Below are positions 37,713 through 47,238 of a DNA stretch of 64,000 nucleotides, in pieces. The stretch comes from Firmicutes bacterium HGW-Firmicutes-14 (GTDB lineage: Bacteria; Bacillota; Thermincolia; Thermincolales; UBA2595): contig PHAB01000015.1 in assembly GCA_002840275.1 (NCBI GenBank), positions 1 to 64,000 on the forward strand, in the 5' to 3' direction. The position numbers were made by a program, and so were the translations under genes. The notes under the pieces are model-generated. The model did no database searches, was not told where the DNA came from, and saw nothing but the letters and a program-made list of their open reading frames with translations. Position 1 is the first letter of the stretch, and every line of letters starts with the position of its first letter.

Positions 37713-39110
37713 GTGGAGGACCTGACCCCCAGAAAGATTGTGGAAGAGCTTGATAAGTACATTGTAGGTCAGGCAAAAGCCAAACGTTCTGTTGCCGTTG
37801 CCCTGCGTAACCGGTACCGGCGGAAGAACCTGCCGCTGGAACTCAAGGATGAGGTTGTGCCCAAAAATATAATTATGATCGGCCCTACCGGTGTGGGGAA
37901 AACAGAAATCGCCAGGCGCCTGGCCAGACTGGTGAACGCCCCGTTCGTCAAGGTGGAGGCCACAAAATTTACCGAAGTGGGTTATGTGGGCCGGGATGTA
38001 GAGTCAATAATCAGGGACCTGGTGGAAACTGCCATCCGGATGGCCAAGAATGAAAAGATATCCGCTGTTGAAGAAAAGGCTGGGGAACTGGCCCGTCAGC
38101 GCATAATTGAGCTCCTGGCACCAATACCTGATAAAGAGGGTGGAATAAGAAACCCCTTTGAAATGATTTTCGGGGGGAACCAGCAAAACCAGCCCGAGGA
38201 CGAGGAGCATGTGCAAAAGGTTAAGAGAATGCAGCTTGAGAGGAACCGTCTCAGAGACCGGTTGGACAGGGGTGAGCTTGAGGAAGAATATATCGAAATA
38301 GAGGTAGACGATAACGCAACTCCCATGGTTGAAGTCTTTTCGGGTTCTGGCGTGGAGGAAATGGGCATCAACATCCAGGATATGCTGGGGGGAATATTTC
38401 CCAAACGCAAGAAACACCGTAAGCTTACAGTGCGGGAAGCACGGAAGATTCTAATCCAGCAGGAGGCCCATAAACTTATCGACATGGATGAGGTAATATC
38501 CATAGCTATTGACAGGGCAGAACAGTCAGGAATAATTTTTCTTGATGAAATTGACAAGATTGCCGGCCAGGAGGGTGGGACAGGACCCGATGTTTCCAGG
38601 GGAGGAGTTCAGAGGGACATACTGCCGATCGTCGAAGGTTCAACTGTGATGACCAAATATGGGCCGGTAAAGACTGATTTTATCTTGTTTATTGCTGCCG
38701 GCGCTTTTCATATTGCCAAACCTTCCGATCTCATCCCTGAACTCCAGGGGCGTTTTCCAATCCGGGTAGAACTGGAGAACCTTACAGAACAGGATTTCAA
38801 ACAAATTCTTATTGAGCCTCAGAACGCTCTGATTAAACAATATACGGCTCTACTAAGTACTGAAGGAATTTGCCTGGAATTTACTGAAAATTCTCTTGAT
38901 GAAATCGCCAAAATAGCTTATACTGTTAATGAACAGACAGAAAATATCGGCGCTCGACGTCTACATACAATATTAGAGAAATTACTTGAAGACATTGCAT
39001 TTGACGCGCCAGATATGGATATCGAAAAAATAGTAATAGACGACGAATATGTATGTAACAAACTTGGTGATGTTATCAAGAATCAGGACCTGAGCCGTTA
39101 TATTTTGTAG
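37713..39110 (+). CDS. hslU: HslU (ClpY) ATPase subunit
   Basis: AAA+ unfoldase of HslUV, 465 residues. [17 protein letters not shown] at the start, Walker [16 protein letters not shown], the pore motif GYVGRDVE, the intermediate domain (about 110-240), Walker [11 protein letters not shown], and the C-terminal tail ending RYIL that inserts into HslV. Start GTG 37713 after GGAGGGA, 16 bases past hslV. The last 250 bases are more A/T-rich than the rest, without change in the protein match. Confidence 0.97.
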   Translation: MEDLTPRKIVEELDKYIVGQAKAKRSVAVALRNRYRRKNLPLELKDEVVPKNIIMIGPTGVGKTEIARRLARLVNAPFVKVEATKFTEVGYVGRDVESIIRDLVETAIRMAKNEKISAVEEKAGELARQRIIELLAPIPDKEGGIRNPFEMIFGGNQQNQPEDEEHVQKVKRMQLERNRLRDRLDRGELEEEYIEIEVDDNATPMVEVFSGSGVEEMGINIQDMLGGIFPKRKKHRKLTVREARKILIQQEAHKLIDMDEVISIAIDRAEQSGIIFLDEIDKIAGQEGGTGPDVSRGGVQRDILPIVEGSTVMTKYGPVKTDFILFIAAGAFHIAKPSDLIPELQGRFPIRVELENLTEQDFKQILIEPQNALIKQYTALLSTEGICLEFTENSLDEIAKIAYTVNEQTENIGARRLHTILEKLLEDIAFDAPDMDIEKIVIDDEYVCNKLGDVIKNQDLSRYIL

Positions 39111-39133
39111 CCTTAGAGCTGAGGAGGAGTGTT

Positions 39134-39916
39134 ATGGAGAACTTACTTGACAAGACCAGGGCCATAAACAAACTATTGCAGAAAGCAGCGGGCCATCCGG
39201 TAGATTTTCAGGAGATGGCTGATGTCCTGACCGAAAATATCGGGGCAAATACCTATATAGTCGGCAGACGGGGCAAAGTCCTTGGTTTCTCATTTGTGGA
39301 CAAGTGTGCCTGTGATGTAATCAAAGATATTATCGACAAATCCGAACGTTTTCCCGAAGACTATAATGACGCGTTATTACGGGTAGTGGAAACAAGATCA
39401 AATTTTAACCAGAAATCAAACAACTGCGTCTTCTATATCGACGAGGAATGTGTTTTTAAAGACAAGGTCATGACGATAGTTCCTATTGTCGGCGGCGGGG
39501 AAAGGTTAGGCACCCTTGTCCTGGTTAAGTTTAACCAGGAATTCACCAATGAGGACCTGGTGCTGGCCGAATACGGTGCCACGGTAGTCGGTATGGAGGT
39601 ATTGAGAATTAAGGCAGAGCGGGTAGAGGAGGAAGCCAGGAAGAAAGCCGCAGTCCAGATTGCCCTGGGAACTCTCTCTTACTCCGAACTTGAGGCTATT
39701 GAACATATATTCGAAGAACTCGAAGGTGACGAAGGTCTGCTGGTGGCCAGTAAAATTGCTGACAGGGTTGGCATCACCCGTTCCGTTATTGTCAATGCCC
39801 TCAGGAAGTTTGAAAGTGCCGGTGTTATCGAATCCAAGTCCCTTGGGATGAAGGGTACGTATATCCGCATTTTAAATGAACGGCTCCTTGACGAACTTCA
39901 AAAACTGAAACACTAA
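39134..39916 (+). CDS. codY: CodY, GTP- and branched-chain-amino-acid-sensing regulator
   Basis: Global nutritional repressor, 260 residues, full length. The N-terminal GAF domain (about 1-155) senses isoleucine/valine, and the C-terminal winged helix has the invariant recognition helix [20 protein letters not shown] followed by [17 protein letters not shown]. Start ATG 39134 with GAGGAGGAG. Transcribed with hslVU and closed by its own terminator. A CodY-box-like site lies about 100 bases downstream, before flgB. Confidence 0.98.
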   Translation: MENLLDKTRAINKLLQKAAGHPVDFQEMADVLTENIGANTYIVGRRGKVLGFSFVDKCACDVIKDIIDKSERFPEDYNDALLRVVETRSNFNQKSNNCVFYIDEECVFKDKVMTIVPIVGGGERLGTLVLVKFNQEFTNEDLVLAEYGATVVGMEVLRIKAERVEEEARKKAAVQIALGTLSYSELEAIEHIFEELEGDEGLLVASKIADRVGITRSVIVNALRKFESAGVIESKSLGMKGTYIRILNERLLDELQKLKH

Positions 39917-39942
39917 AACCACAGATTTATCTGTGGTTTTTT
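39917..39942 (+). terminator. Terminator after codY
   Basis: AACCACAGAT (39917-39926) and ATCTGTGGTT (39929-39938), then a T-run: a compact intrinsic terminator that separates codY from the flagellar operon. Confidence 0.95.
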
Positions 39943-39946
39943 TAAT

Positions 39947-40138
39947 ACCAACCTAATTGGAAAAAGTCAGATAAATCCAACATAATTCTGATGCGCGAAA
40001 ATTGTCGATTAAACAAGGAATTTCTAAGAAAATTGGCAATTAAAAAAAGGATTTTGAATAATTGTGGCGAAATATTGTAACATTGGAAAACAATATGAAA
40101 AATATTGTTGAATTTGTATTTAGAGGAGGGGTGGTCCT
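39947..40138 (+). promoter_or_regulatory. fla/che operon promoter region with CodY-box-like site
   Basis: ATTTCTAAGAAAATT (40020-40034) differs at three positions from the CodY consensus AATTTTCWGAAAATT. TTGTCGAT (40002-40009) differs at one position from a Spo0A box core. A sigma-A promoter candidate is TTGAAT (about 40054) with a weak -10 near GTAACA. AGAGGAGGGGTGG precedes flgB. CodY represses the fla/che promoter in B. subtilis, which fits this layout; binding here is not proven. Confidence 0.5.
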
Positions 40139-40558
40139 TTGCTTGAAAACATCTTATTTACCAGAACAATGGCAATTCTGGAAAAAGGACTGGATGCCGC
40201 TTCCATGAGAAACCGCGTAATTGCCAACAACCTTGCCAATATTGATACACCGGGATACAAAAGGTCGGAAGTCGTTTTTGAAGATGAACTGAAAAAGGCT
40301 ATAGGGAAAAACGGCGGGATCAGGGGGTTTATCACCAATGAAAAACATATTCCCATTGGCGGGACCGGTTTCCCGGATATTAATCCCAGTCAGGTCGTTA
40401 AACATGATACTTCTATGAGAAATGACGGGAATAATGTGGATATTGACAGGGAAATGGCTGCCCTGGCTAAAAACACCATCATGTTTGAGGCCCTTTCCCA
40501 GGAAATTAAAGGTGAATTTGAAAAGATTAAGACTGCCATCATTGAGGGGGGGAGGTAA
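40139..40558 (+). CDS. flgB: Flagellar basal-body rod protein FlgB
   Basis: Proximal rod protein, 139 residues. The rod-family motif ANNLANIDTPGYKRSEV near residue 30 and the C-terminal helix FEALSQEIKGEFEKI are present. Start is TTG 40139 after AGAGGAGGGG. First gene of the fla/che operon; flgC follows three bases after the stop. Confidence 0.95.
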   Translation: MLENILFTRTMAILEKGLDAASMRNRVIANNLANIDTPGYKRSEVVFEDELKKAIGKNGGIRGFITNEKHIPIGGTGFPDINPSQVVKHDTSMRNDGNNVDIDREMAALAKNTIMFEALSQEIKGEFEKIKTAIIEGGR

Positions 40559-40561
40559 CCT

Positions 40562-41005
40562 ATGAGTATTTTCAAGGCTTTTGACATCAGTGCATCAGGA
40601 CTTACGGCCCAGAGACTGAGGATGGATGTGATTGCAGAAAATATTGCCAATGTCAATACCACCAGGACTCAAAACGGAGGACCTTACCGGAGAAAAATGG
40701 TTGTGTTTGAGGAACGCGAGTCTCAAAATGGTTTTCCCCGGTTTCTGCAAGGCTCCCTGAACAGGGAAAAGAGCGGTGAAGGTGTCAGGGTTATCAGGAT
40801 CGCCGAGGATAACAGCTCGCTCAAAATGGTATATGACCCCCATCACCCTGATGCGAACCCCGAGGGTTATGTGATGATGCCCAATGTAAATATCGTTACC
40901 GAAATGGTGAACATGATTTCAGCTACCAGGTCTTATGAGGCTAACACAACCGCTATAAAGGCATCAAAGGACATAGCCGCCAAGGCTCTGGATATAGGGC
41001 GTTAA
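40562..41005 (+). CDS. flgC: Flagellar basal-body rod protein FlgC
   Basis: Rod protein, 147 residues. N-terminal FDISASGLTAQRLRMDVIAE and ENIANVNTT, then YRRKMVVF; C-terminal VNMISATRSYEANTTAIKAS is the shared axial-protein helix. GGGGGGAGG precedes ATG 40562. Assembles with FlgB and FliE to form the rod on the MS ring. Confidence 0.96.
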   Translation: MSIFKAFDISASGLTAQRLRMDVIAENIANVNTTRTQNGGPYRRKMVVFEERESQNGFPRFLQGSLNREKSGEGVRVIRIAEDNSSLKMVYDPHHPDANPEGYVMMPNVNIVTEMVNMISATRSYEANTTAIKASKDIAAKALDIGR

Positions 41006-41042
41006 TGCCAGCATGATTAGGGCGACAGGAGGTTGAGAGTAT

Positions 41043-41345
41043 ATGGAAATAACCATGTCTCCTTTGGAAATACTTCAGACGGGACAGAAGCTGACAGAAC
41101 AACCCGGGACCGGCAAGGAACAGAAAACAGGATTTGCCGATTTATTAAAGGGCGCTATTAACGAAGTCAATGCTCTTCAAAATGAATCACAAGAAGCAAA
41201 AGTGCAGCTGGTTACGGGAGAGGCAGAGGACTTGCACCAGGTTATGATAGCGGCCGAAAAAGCCAATCTGGCCTTCCAGATGACAGTACAGATTCGGAAT
41301 AAAGTTGTTGAAGCATACCAGGAAATAATGAGAATGCAGGTATAA
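41043..41345 (+). CDS. fliE: Flagellar hook-basal body protein FliE
   Basis: Adapter between the MS ring and rod, 100 residues. FADLLKGAINEVNALQNES and the C-terminal KANLAFQMTVQIRNKVVEAY are family signatures. ATG 41043 is preceded by ACAGGAGG. Usual place between flgC and fliF. Confidence 0.96.
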   Translation: MEITMSPLEILQTGQKLTEQPGTGKEQKTGFADLLKGAINEVNALQNESQEAKVQLVTGEAEDLHQVMIAAEKANLAFQMTVQIRNKVVEAYQEIMRMQV

Positions 41346-41386
41346 CGGATTTTTGCCTTAGAGTCAAAATGAGGTGACTTGGCTTA

Positions 41387-42943
41387 ATGAAAGAGTATTT
41401 GCTGCAATTGAAAGAACAGACAATCGGGTTGTGGCAGAAAATGACCAATGTGCAGAGGATTATTATCGGAGGTTCGGCGGCCCTTTTGCTATTAGTACTG
41501 ATTCTTCTGGCAAGAGGAGCGGCAACGCCGGACTATGGGGCCTTATTCACTCTTGCTGACCAACAGCAGGCGGGACAAGTTGTAGAGAAACTAAAAGAAA
41601 AAAATATTCCCTATAAGGTTTCCGACAACGGAGCCGATGGTGGGGTTACTATCATGGTCCCGTCAAGGGAGATTACTCCCACCCGTCTGGAGTTGGCTGT
41701 TGAAAACATTCCTACAGGCGGGGTTGTCGGATTCGAGAGTTTTGATAATACCAAGTTCGGGGAAACGGATACTGACCGCCGGGCCAGGTACCTTCGGGCT
41801 TTACAGGGTGAACTTACCCGCACTGTCGAAGGTATGGCTGAGATAGATAAGGCCAGGGTGCACATTGTCCTACCCGAACCTTCTCTTTTTTTAGATGAAC
41901 AGAAAAGTGCCACAGCCGCAATAATGCTTAAACTCAAAACTAACCATAAACTTGAAGAAGGACAGGTAAAAGGGATAGTCAAACTGGTATCCAACAGTGT
42001 CGAGGGACTGACCGCGGAAAATGTCACCATTGTTGATATGGCCGGTAATATCCTGTCGGAAGATATTGGGAGCGAGGGGAATGCCGGCAGGCTGACGGTC
42101 AGCCAGGTGGAAATTCAGAAGCAGTATCAAAAAGATATGCAGACCTCGGTCCAGAGCATGCTGGAAAAGATCCTGGGACTTGGGAAGGTTGTCGTCCGGG
42201 TTCAGATGGAACTGGATTTTGACAAGATACAAAGGAAGATAACAGACTTCGGTGAAAAGGTGGTCAGGAGTGAACAGGTCTCTGAGGAGACAGCCCAGAA
42301 TACTTCCACCAGTTCCGCCGGGGTGCCCGGTACAGACAGCAATATTCCGGGTTACGAAACCGGTGAGGAAACAGGAAGCAGTGAAAGTTCCAGGACTGAT
42401 AAGGTCAGGAATTATGAGATAGACACAATTGAGGAGATTAAAGAGGTCGCCCAGGGAAGTGTCAAAAGGCTCTCTGTGGCCGTAGTGGTTGACAAGGAAA
42501 TAGATACTAAACTTCAGACGGAAATAGAAAACCTGGTTAAAAGTTCTGTGGGTTTTGACGGTGAGCGGGGGGACCAGATATCCCTGGCCGGTATCCCCTT
42601 TAATACAGAATACCAGGAAGAAATGACCCGTCAGCTTGCCCAGGCTGAGAAACGGCAGATATACATGTACGCGGGGCTTGCCATCCTGGCCTTTGTGATA
42701 ATAGGTGTGGTTATTGGGGTTGTGGTCAGAAGGCGCCGCCTGGAAACGCAAATTCCCCTTACCGGAGAAATCATGGCAAGGCCGTTTACGGTTGAAGACG
42801 ATGAGGATATCCAGATACCTGAAAAAGAATTTACTCCTGAAGAAAAAGAACAGAGGAAGATCAAGGAAAGGGTTGAGAAGGTTGCCAGGGAGCAACCGGA
42901 TGATGTTGCTCAATTAATTAGGTCGTGGCTGGCTCAAGAATAG
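41387..42943 (+). CDS. fliF: Flagellar MS-ring protein FliF
   Basis: MS-ring subunit, 518 residues. TM1 at about 28-46, two ring-building motifs (about 50-220 with SREITPTRLELA and ALQGELTRTVEGM), a hydrophilic Ser/Gly-rich stretch near 300-340, TM2 at about 428-448, and a C-terminal FliG-binding tail ending in VAQLIRSWLAQE. Start ATG 41387 after GAGGTGA. The end overlaps the upstream part of the fliG leader frame, but fliG itself starts 11 bases later. Confidence 0.97.
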   Translation: MKEYLLQLKEQTIGLWQKMTNVQRIIIGGSAALLLLVLILLARGAATPDYGALFTLADQQQAGQVVEKLKEKNIPYKVSDNGADGGVTIMVPSREITPTRLELAVENIPTGGVVGFESFDNTKFGETDTDRRARYLRALQGELTRTVEGMAEIDKARVHIVLPEPSLFLDEQKSATAAIMLKLKTNHKLEEGQVKGIVKLVSNSVEGLTAENVTIVDMAGNILSEDIGSEGNAGRLTVSQVEIQKQYQKDMQTSVQSMLEKILGLGKVVVRVQMELDFDKIQRKITDFGEKVVRSEQVSEETAQNTSTSSAGVPGTDSNIPGYETGEETGSSESSRTDKVRNYEIDTIEEIKEVAQGSVKRLSVAVVVDKEIDTKLQTEIENLVKSSVGFDGERGDQISLAGIPFNTEYQEEMTRQLAQAEKRQIYMYAGLAILAFVIIGVVIGVVVRRRRLETQIPLTGEIMARPFTVEDDEDIQIPEKEFTPEEKEQRKIKERVEKVAREQPDDVAQLIRSWLAQE

Positions 42944-42954
42944 AGGTGAAATTA

Positions 42955-43959
42955 ATGGCCAAAGGCTTGTCGGGAAAACAAAAAGCTGCAGTTCTGTTAA
43001 TTTCCCTGGGCCCTGAGGTTTCAGCTCAGGTGTTCAAACACCTGAGAGATGAGGAGATAGAGGAACTTACCATAGAGATTGCCAATATCAGAAAGGTTAA
43101 TAATGAAGACAGGGCAGCTATTGTAGGCGAATTTCACGACCTGCTGGTGGCCAAAGATTACATATCATCCGGAGGCATAGAATATGCCAGGGAAATCCTG
43201 GAGAAGGCTCTGGGAAGCCAAAAGGCTGTTGACATTATCCAGAGGCTTACGGCAACTTTGCAGGTTAAACCCTTTGATTTTGTTCGCAAGACAGACCCTT
43301 CCCAGTTGCTGAACTTTATCCAGTCGGAACACCCGCAGACCATTGCTCTGATCATTGCCTACCTGGCTGCTGACCAGGCAGCGGCAATCCTGTCTGCCCT
43401 TCCTGCTGACCTTCAGGCGGAAGTGGCGAGAAGAGTGGCTATAATGGACAGGACCTCCCCGGAAGTAATCAGGGAGGTTGAGAGGCTTCTGGAAAGAAAA
43501 CTGTCCACTGTGGTGTCGGCGGATTTTACCAGCGCCGGCGGTGTCCAGTCGGTTGTGGATATTCTCAACCAGGTTGACCGGACCACGGAAAAGACCATTA
43601 TGGAAAGTATGGAGATACAGGATCCGGAACTGGCAGAAGAAATCAAGAAACGGATGTTTGTTTTTGAAGATATTGTCCAGTTGGATGACCGTTCTATCCA
43701 GCAGGTTCTCCGGGAAGTTGACAGTAAGGACCTTGGTTTGGCCCTAAAAGGGACCAATGAAGAGGTTGCTGCCAAAGTGCAGAAAAACATGTCCAAGAGG
43801 GCGGCGGATATGCTTAAGGAAGATATGGAATACATGGGGCCTGTCAGGCTGCGGGATGTGGAAGATGCTCAGCAGAGAATCGTTAATGTAATTCGAAAAC
43901 TTGAAGAAGCAGGAGAAATAGTCATTGCCAGGGGTGGAGGAGATGAGGTAATTGTCTGA
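42955..43959 (+). CDS. fliG: Flagellar motor switch protein FliG
   Basis: Rotor protein that touches the stator, 334 residues. GKQKAAVLLISLGPE at the N-terminus, the EHPQ motif (SEHPQTIALIIAYL), and the C-terminal charged torque helix around DDRSIQQVLREVDSKDL are intact. Start ATG 42955 with GAGGTGA; the longer frame from 42925 lies in fliF. Overlaps fliH by 8 bases. Confidence 0.97.
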   Translation: MAKGLSGKQKAAVLLISLGPEVSAQVFKHLRDEEIEELTIEIANIRKVNNEDRAAIVGEFHDLLVAKDYISSGGIEYAREILEKALGSQKAVDIIQRLTATLQVKPFDFVRKTDPSQLLNFIQSEHPQTIALIIAYLAADQAAAILSALPADLQAEVARRVAIMDRTSPEVIREVERLLERKLSTVVSADFTSAGGVQSVVDILNQVDRTTEKTIMESMEIQDPELAEEIKKRMFVFEDIVQLDDRSIQQVLREVDSKDLGLALKGTNEEVAAKVQKNMSKRAADMLKEDMEYMGPVRLRDVEDAQQRIVNVIRKLEEAGEIVIARGGGDEVIV

Positions 43960-44752
43960 CTCGAGGGTTATAAAGTCTTTATCCGTAAACTTACAGCCTC
44001 CGCGCATTGTGGAACATACCGGTATTGTTGAACTTCTGCAGCATAAGGCTGCTTTGGATTTGCCCCTCCAGGTATCTGAACAGGAAGTTGCCGACCTTAA
44101 GGAACAAGCCGGTCAGATATTGGCTGAAACAGAGGAAATGGTCAAAGACCTCCTGGAAACAGCAAGAGTGGAAGCTGAAAAAATAATCAGGAGTGCAAAT
44201 GAAGAGGCCCGCAGGATAGTGGAAGAAGGGCGTGAAAGACTAAAACAGGAAGAGGAAGAAGCTTTTAACAAGGGCTGGAAGACCGGATATGCAGAAGGGG
44301 CCGGAAAAGCTGAAGAGGAATTCAGCCGCAAGATAAGGGATGCTGAAGAACTGGTCAATACGGCCGTTGAGGAAAGGGAGCGGATTGTTGCCGGTTCCGA
44401 ACAAGAGATAATCAAACTGGCAATTGCTGTGGCTGAGAAAATAATCGGCCGTGAACTGGAAACCGGCCGGGAAACAATTGCTGATATGGTTAAACGGGCT
44501 GTCGCTAAGGCTGCAGACCGGGAGGAACTTACGGTAAGGGTCAATCCCGATAATATGGACAGTGTGATCAATGCAAAAGAAGATATAGTCAGGTCTATCA
44601 AAGGAGTTGGCAAAATAAAGGTGCTGGCCGATCCGGCCGTTAGTCCGGGGGGCTGTGTTGTAGAGGGTTCCAGCGGGATGGTGGATGCGAGAATTGAGAG
44701 CCAGGTGGCTGAAATAGAACAGGCTCTGGCGGAAGTGAATCCAAATGCTTAA
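43952..44752 (+). CDS. fliH: Flagellar export assembly protein FliH
   Basis: Stator-like regulator of the FliI ATPase, 266 residues. A long Glu/Lys-rich helical region (about 45-150) is followed by the FliH/V-ATPase-E-like C-terminal domain (IIKLAIAVAEKIIGREL, VRVNPDN, GGCVVEGSSGMVDARIESQ). Start is TTG 43952 after GGAGGAGATGAGG, inside the end of fliG; it overlaps fliI by 8 bases. Confidence 0.93.
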   Translation: MSDSRVIKSLSVNLQPPRIVEHTGIVELLQHKAALDLPLQVSEQEVADLKEQAGQILAETEEMVKDLLETARVEAEKIIRSANEEARRIVEEGRERLKQEEEEAFNKGWKTGYAEGAGKAEEEFSRKIRDAEELVNTAVEERERIVAGSEQEIIKLAIAVAEKIIGRELETGRETIADMVKRAVAKAADREELTVRVNPDNMDSVINAKEDIVRSIKGVGKIKVLADPAVSPGGCVVEGSSGMVDARIESQVAEIEQALAEVNPNA

Positions 44753-46061
44753 AGTCGGAAGTTATCTACAGGCAATAGAAAAAACTGATCCTATAAAAAT
44801 CAACGGGAAGGTTTCCCAGGTCATAGGGCTTATTATTGAATCCCAGGGACCGGCAGCCAACCTGGGCGAACTTTGCTGGGTTTTTCCCAATACCGGTTCC
44901 CTGAGAATAAGGGCTGAGGTGGTTGGGTTTAAGGAAGGCAAGGCGCTGCTCATGCCCCTGGGAGAACTGGGAGGAATAGGTCCAGGCTGTGAAGTGGTGG
45001 CAACAGGAGACAGTTTCCGGATAAAGGTTGGTCCCAGGATACTGGGAAGGATTTTGGACGGGCTGGGAAACCCCCTTGACGGCAGGGGGCCTCTTGAAAC
45101 TGAAACAGAGTGCCCGGTCAATGGGAACCCACCCAACCCATTAGAACGAAAAAGAATAACTATGCCTCTCTCCATAGGAGTCAAGGCCATTGACGGGACG
45201 CTGACCTGTGGGAAGGGGCAGAGGGTAGGTATTTTTTCCGGCAGCGGTATTGGGAAGAGTACCCTTCTTGGTATGGTGGCCCGCAATACATCTGCCGATG
45301 TAAACGTTATCGCCCTTGTCGGGGAACGGGGCAGGGAAGTGAGGGAGTTTCTTGAGAAAGACCTCGGGGAAGAGGGGCTTCAGCGCTCCGTCGTAGTTGT
45401 TGCCACTTCAGATCAACCGGCTCTCGTCAGGCTCAAAGGGGCGCTGGTAGCTACCACCATAGCCGAATATTTCAGGGACCGGGGCCTGGATGTCATGTTT
45501 ATGATGGATTCAGTTACCCGGTTTGCCATGGCCCAGAGGGAGGTTGGACTGGCCGTTGGAGAACCGCCGGCTACCCGGGGTTATACACCTTCGGTGTTTG
45601 CCCTCCTGCCAAAACTCCTGGAGCGATCCGGGACTTCTGCCAAAGGGACCATTACCGGACTTTACACGGTGCTGGTAGACGGTGATGACCACAATGAGCC
45701 TATTGCTGATGCGGTAAGGGGGATCCTTGACGGGCATATCGTCCTGAACAGGGACCTGGCCATGCAAAACCAGTATCCCGCAATTGACGTGCTGGCAAGT
45801 GTCAGCCGGGTTATGATTGATATCGTGGAGGAAGACCACAGGAAGGCTGCTGACGAGCTGCGTTCCGTCCTGGCAACTTACAGGGACGCCAAGGACCTGA
45901 TAGATATAGGTGCTTATGTTTCGGGCAGTAACGCCAAAATAGATTATGCCATTTCAAAGATAGAAGCAGTGCTTGATTATCTCAAGCAGGGTGTCAGTGA
46001 TAAGTACCACTTCGAAGAAGCTGTAAATCTCCTGAAATCCCTTGCCGGATACCAGGTATAG
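44745..46061 (+). CDS. fliI: Flagellum-specific ATPase FliI
   Basis: Type III export ATPase, 438 residues. Walker A FSGSGIGKSTLLGM, ALVGERGREV and Walker B DVMFMMDSVTRFA are intact, along with RGYTPSVFALLPKLLERSG. The residue before Gly-Lys is Ile where Val is common, a mild change. It forms a hexamer below the export gate, with FliH and FliJ encoded on both sides. Confidence 0.98.
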   Translation: MLKVGSYLQAIEKTDPIKINGKVSQVIGLIIESQGPAANLGELCWVFPNTGSLRIRAEVVGFKEGKALLMPLGELGGIGPGCEVVATGDSFRIKVGPRILGRILDGLGNPLDGRGPLETETECPVNGNPPNPLERKRITMPLSIGVKAIDGTLTCGKGQRVGIFSGSGIGKSTLLGMVARNTSADVNVIALVGERGREVREFLEKDLGEEGLQRSVVVVATSDQPALVRLKGALVATTIAEYFRDRGLDVMFMMDSVTRFAMAQREVGLAVGEPPATRGYTPSVFALLPKLLERSGTSAKGTITGLYTVLVDGDDHNEPIADAVRGILDGHIVLNRDLAMQNQYPAIDVLASVSRVMIDIVEEDHRKAADELRSVLATYRDAKDLIDIGAYVSGSNAKIDYAISKIEAVLDYLKQGVSDKYHFEEAVNLLKSLAGYQV

Positions 46062-46077
46062 AAGGAGATGAAAAACG

Positions 46078-46530
46078 GTGAAGCCCTTCGTTTTCAGGCT
46101 GCAGACAGCCCTGGACCTAAGACTAAAAGAAGAGGAAATGCTTAAGGAAAAGCTGTGCCGTGCCACAGAGGATTACAAGAAAAGACTAAAGGCACTGGAA
46201 GAGTTAAGGGTACGGTTAACTGAGATCCAAGACGTAATAAGAGGGAAATCCCGGCGGGACATTGACGTTTCAGAGATTGTCAGGTACGAGGATTTCATCC
46301 CTGTACTTGCCGGGCGGATAGAAACCCAGAAGGCTGCTGTTGAGGAATCCCGGCAGGAGATGGAAAGAATCAGACATGACCTGGTGGAAACGATGAAAGA
46401 CAGAAAAGTATTGGAGAAACTGAGGACCGGGCATTATCAGGAATATGTCAAAGAGAGCCTGAGGGAGGAACAGAAACAGATAGATGAAATGGCAACAACA
46501 GGCTATGTGCATAAGGATTCAGTGATGTAA
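46078..46530 (+). CDS. fliJ: Flagellar export protein FliJ
   Basis: Coiled-coil central stalk and chaperone of the export ATPase, 150 residues. FRLQTALDLRLKEEEMLKEK is the typical start; nearly the whole chain is predicted coiled coil rich in Glu, Lys and Arg. Start GTG 46078 after GAAGGAGATG, 16 bases past fliI. Confidence 0.9.
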   Translation: MKPFVFRLQTALDLRLKEEEMLKEKLCRATEDYKKRLKALEELRVRLTEIQDVIRGKSRRDIDVSEIVRYEDFIPVLAGRIETQKAAVEESRQEMERIRHDLVETMKDRKVLEKLRTGHYQEYVKESLREEQKQIDEMATTGYVHKDSVM

Positions 46531-46548
46531 CGGGAGGGTCGGCTGCAG

Positions 46549-47121
46549 GTGAGAAGAAAAGTTCTGGCAGCGGTGTCGATAATTATAATAGTACTGGGTT
46601 TAACGGCGGGAATAGTATGGGTTTTGGACCGTTTTGCCGTTATAGATGCTTATGGTATAGCTAAGAAGGTTCCGGTTGCCGGCAAGCTCCTGCCCGAAAA
46701 AAAAGCGGATGATAAGAACAGTAAACCTGCTGCCAAGCCTAATCCGCTGGAAGAGGAAAACAGGAAACTGGCGGATGATATCAACAGGTTGAAAGAAGAC
46801 ATCGGTAAACTGGAAAAACAAGTGGAAACAGCGAATACAGAAAAGAATATTCTGCAGGAAGAAAAGGACAGCCTCAAGACTGCTCTTGAAACTCTCAGGT
46901 CCCTCCAGGAGGAGCAGGAGGGTGCCCAAATAAGTTATGAAAGTATTGCCAAATACTATGCCGAAATGAAACCTGATGCGGCAGTGAAAATAATGAACAA
47001 CCTGTCAGAGGAAGTGAATATAGGAATACTGCAGTACCTGGAAGATGAACAGGTGGCAGCCATATTAAGCGCCATGGACCCTGTCAAAGCTGCTGACCTG
47101 GTAGATAAAATGAGCCGTTAA
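46549..47121 (+). CDS. MotE/YlxF-like protein with MgtE_N-type domain
   Basis: A 190-residue membrane-anchored protein: TM at about 5-26, a proline/lysine-rich linker, a coiled coil (about 63-125), and a C-terminal domain (YAEMKPDAAVKIMNNLSEE, EQVAAILSAMDPVKAADLV) like the MgtE N-terminal repeats found in FliG and MotE. The gene holds the position of B. subtilis ylxF. A chaperone role for the stator, as for MotE, is possible. Start GTG 46549 with GGGAGGG. Confidence 0.85.
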   Translation: MRRKVLAAVSIIIIVLGLTAGIVWVLDRFAVIDAYGIAKKVPVAGKLLPEKKADDKNSKPAAKPNPLEEENRKLADDINRLKEDIGKLEKQVETANTEKNILQEEKDSLKTALETLRSLQEEQEGAQISYESIAKYYAEMKPDAAVKIMNNLSEEVNIGILQYLEDEQVAAILSAMDPVKAADLVDKMSR

Positions 47122-47238
47122 GGAAATATTTCCGAAAACCCGATAAATAATAAAAGGCGCCAAAATATCCTGAAAAGGAGGTGAGAGCCTAAGACGGATA
47201 ATGTTGTGGACAACAGAATAATGAAAGGAGGTGAAAAA

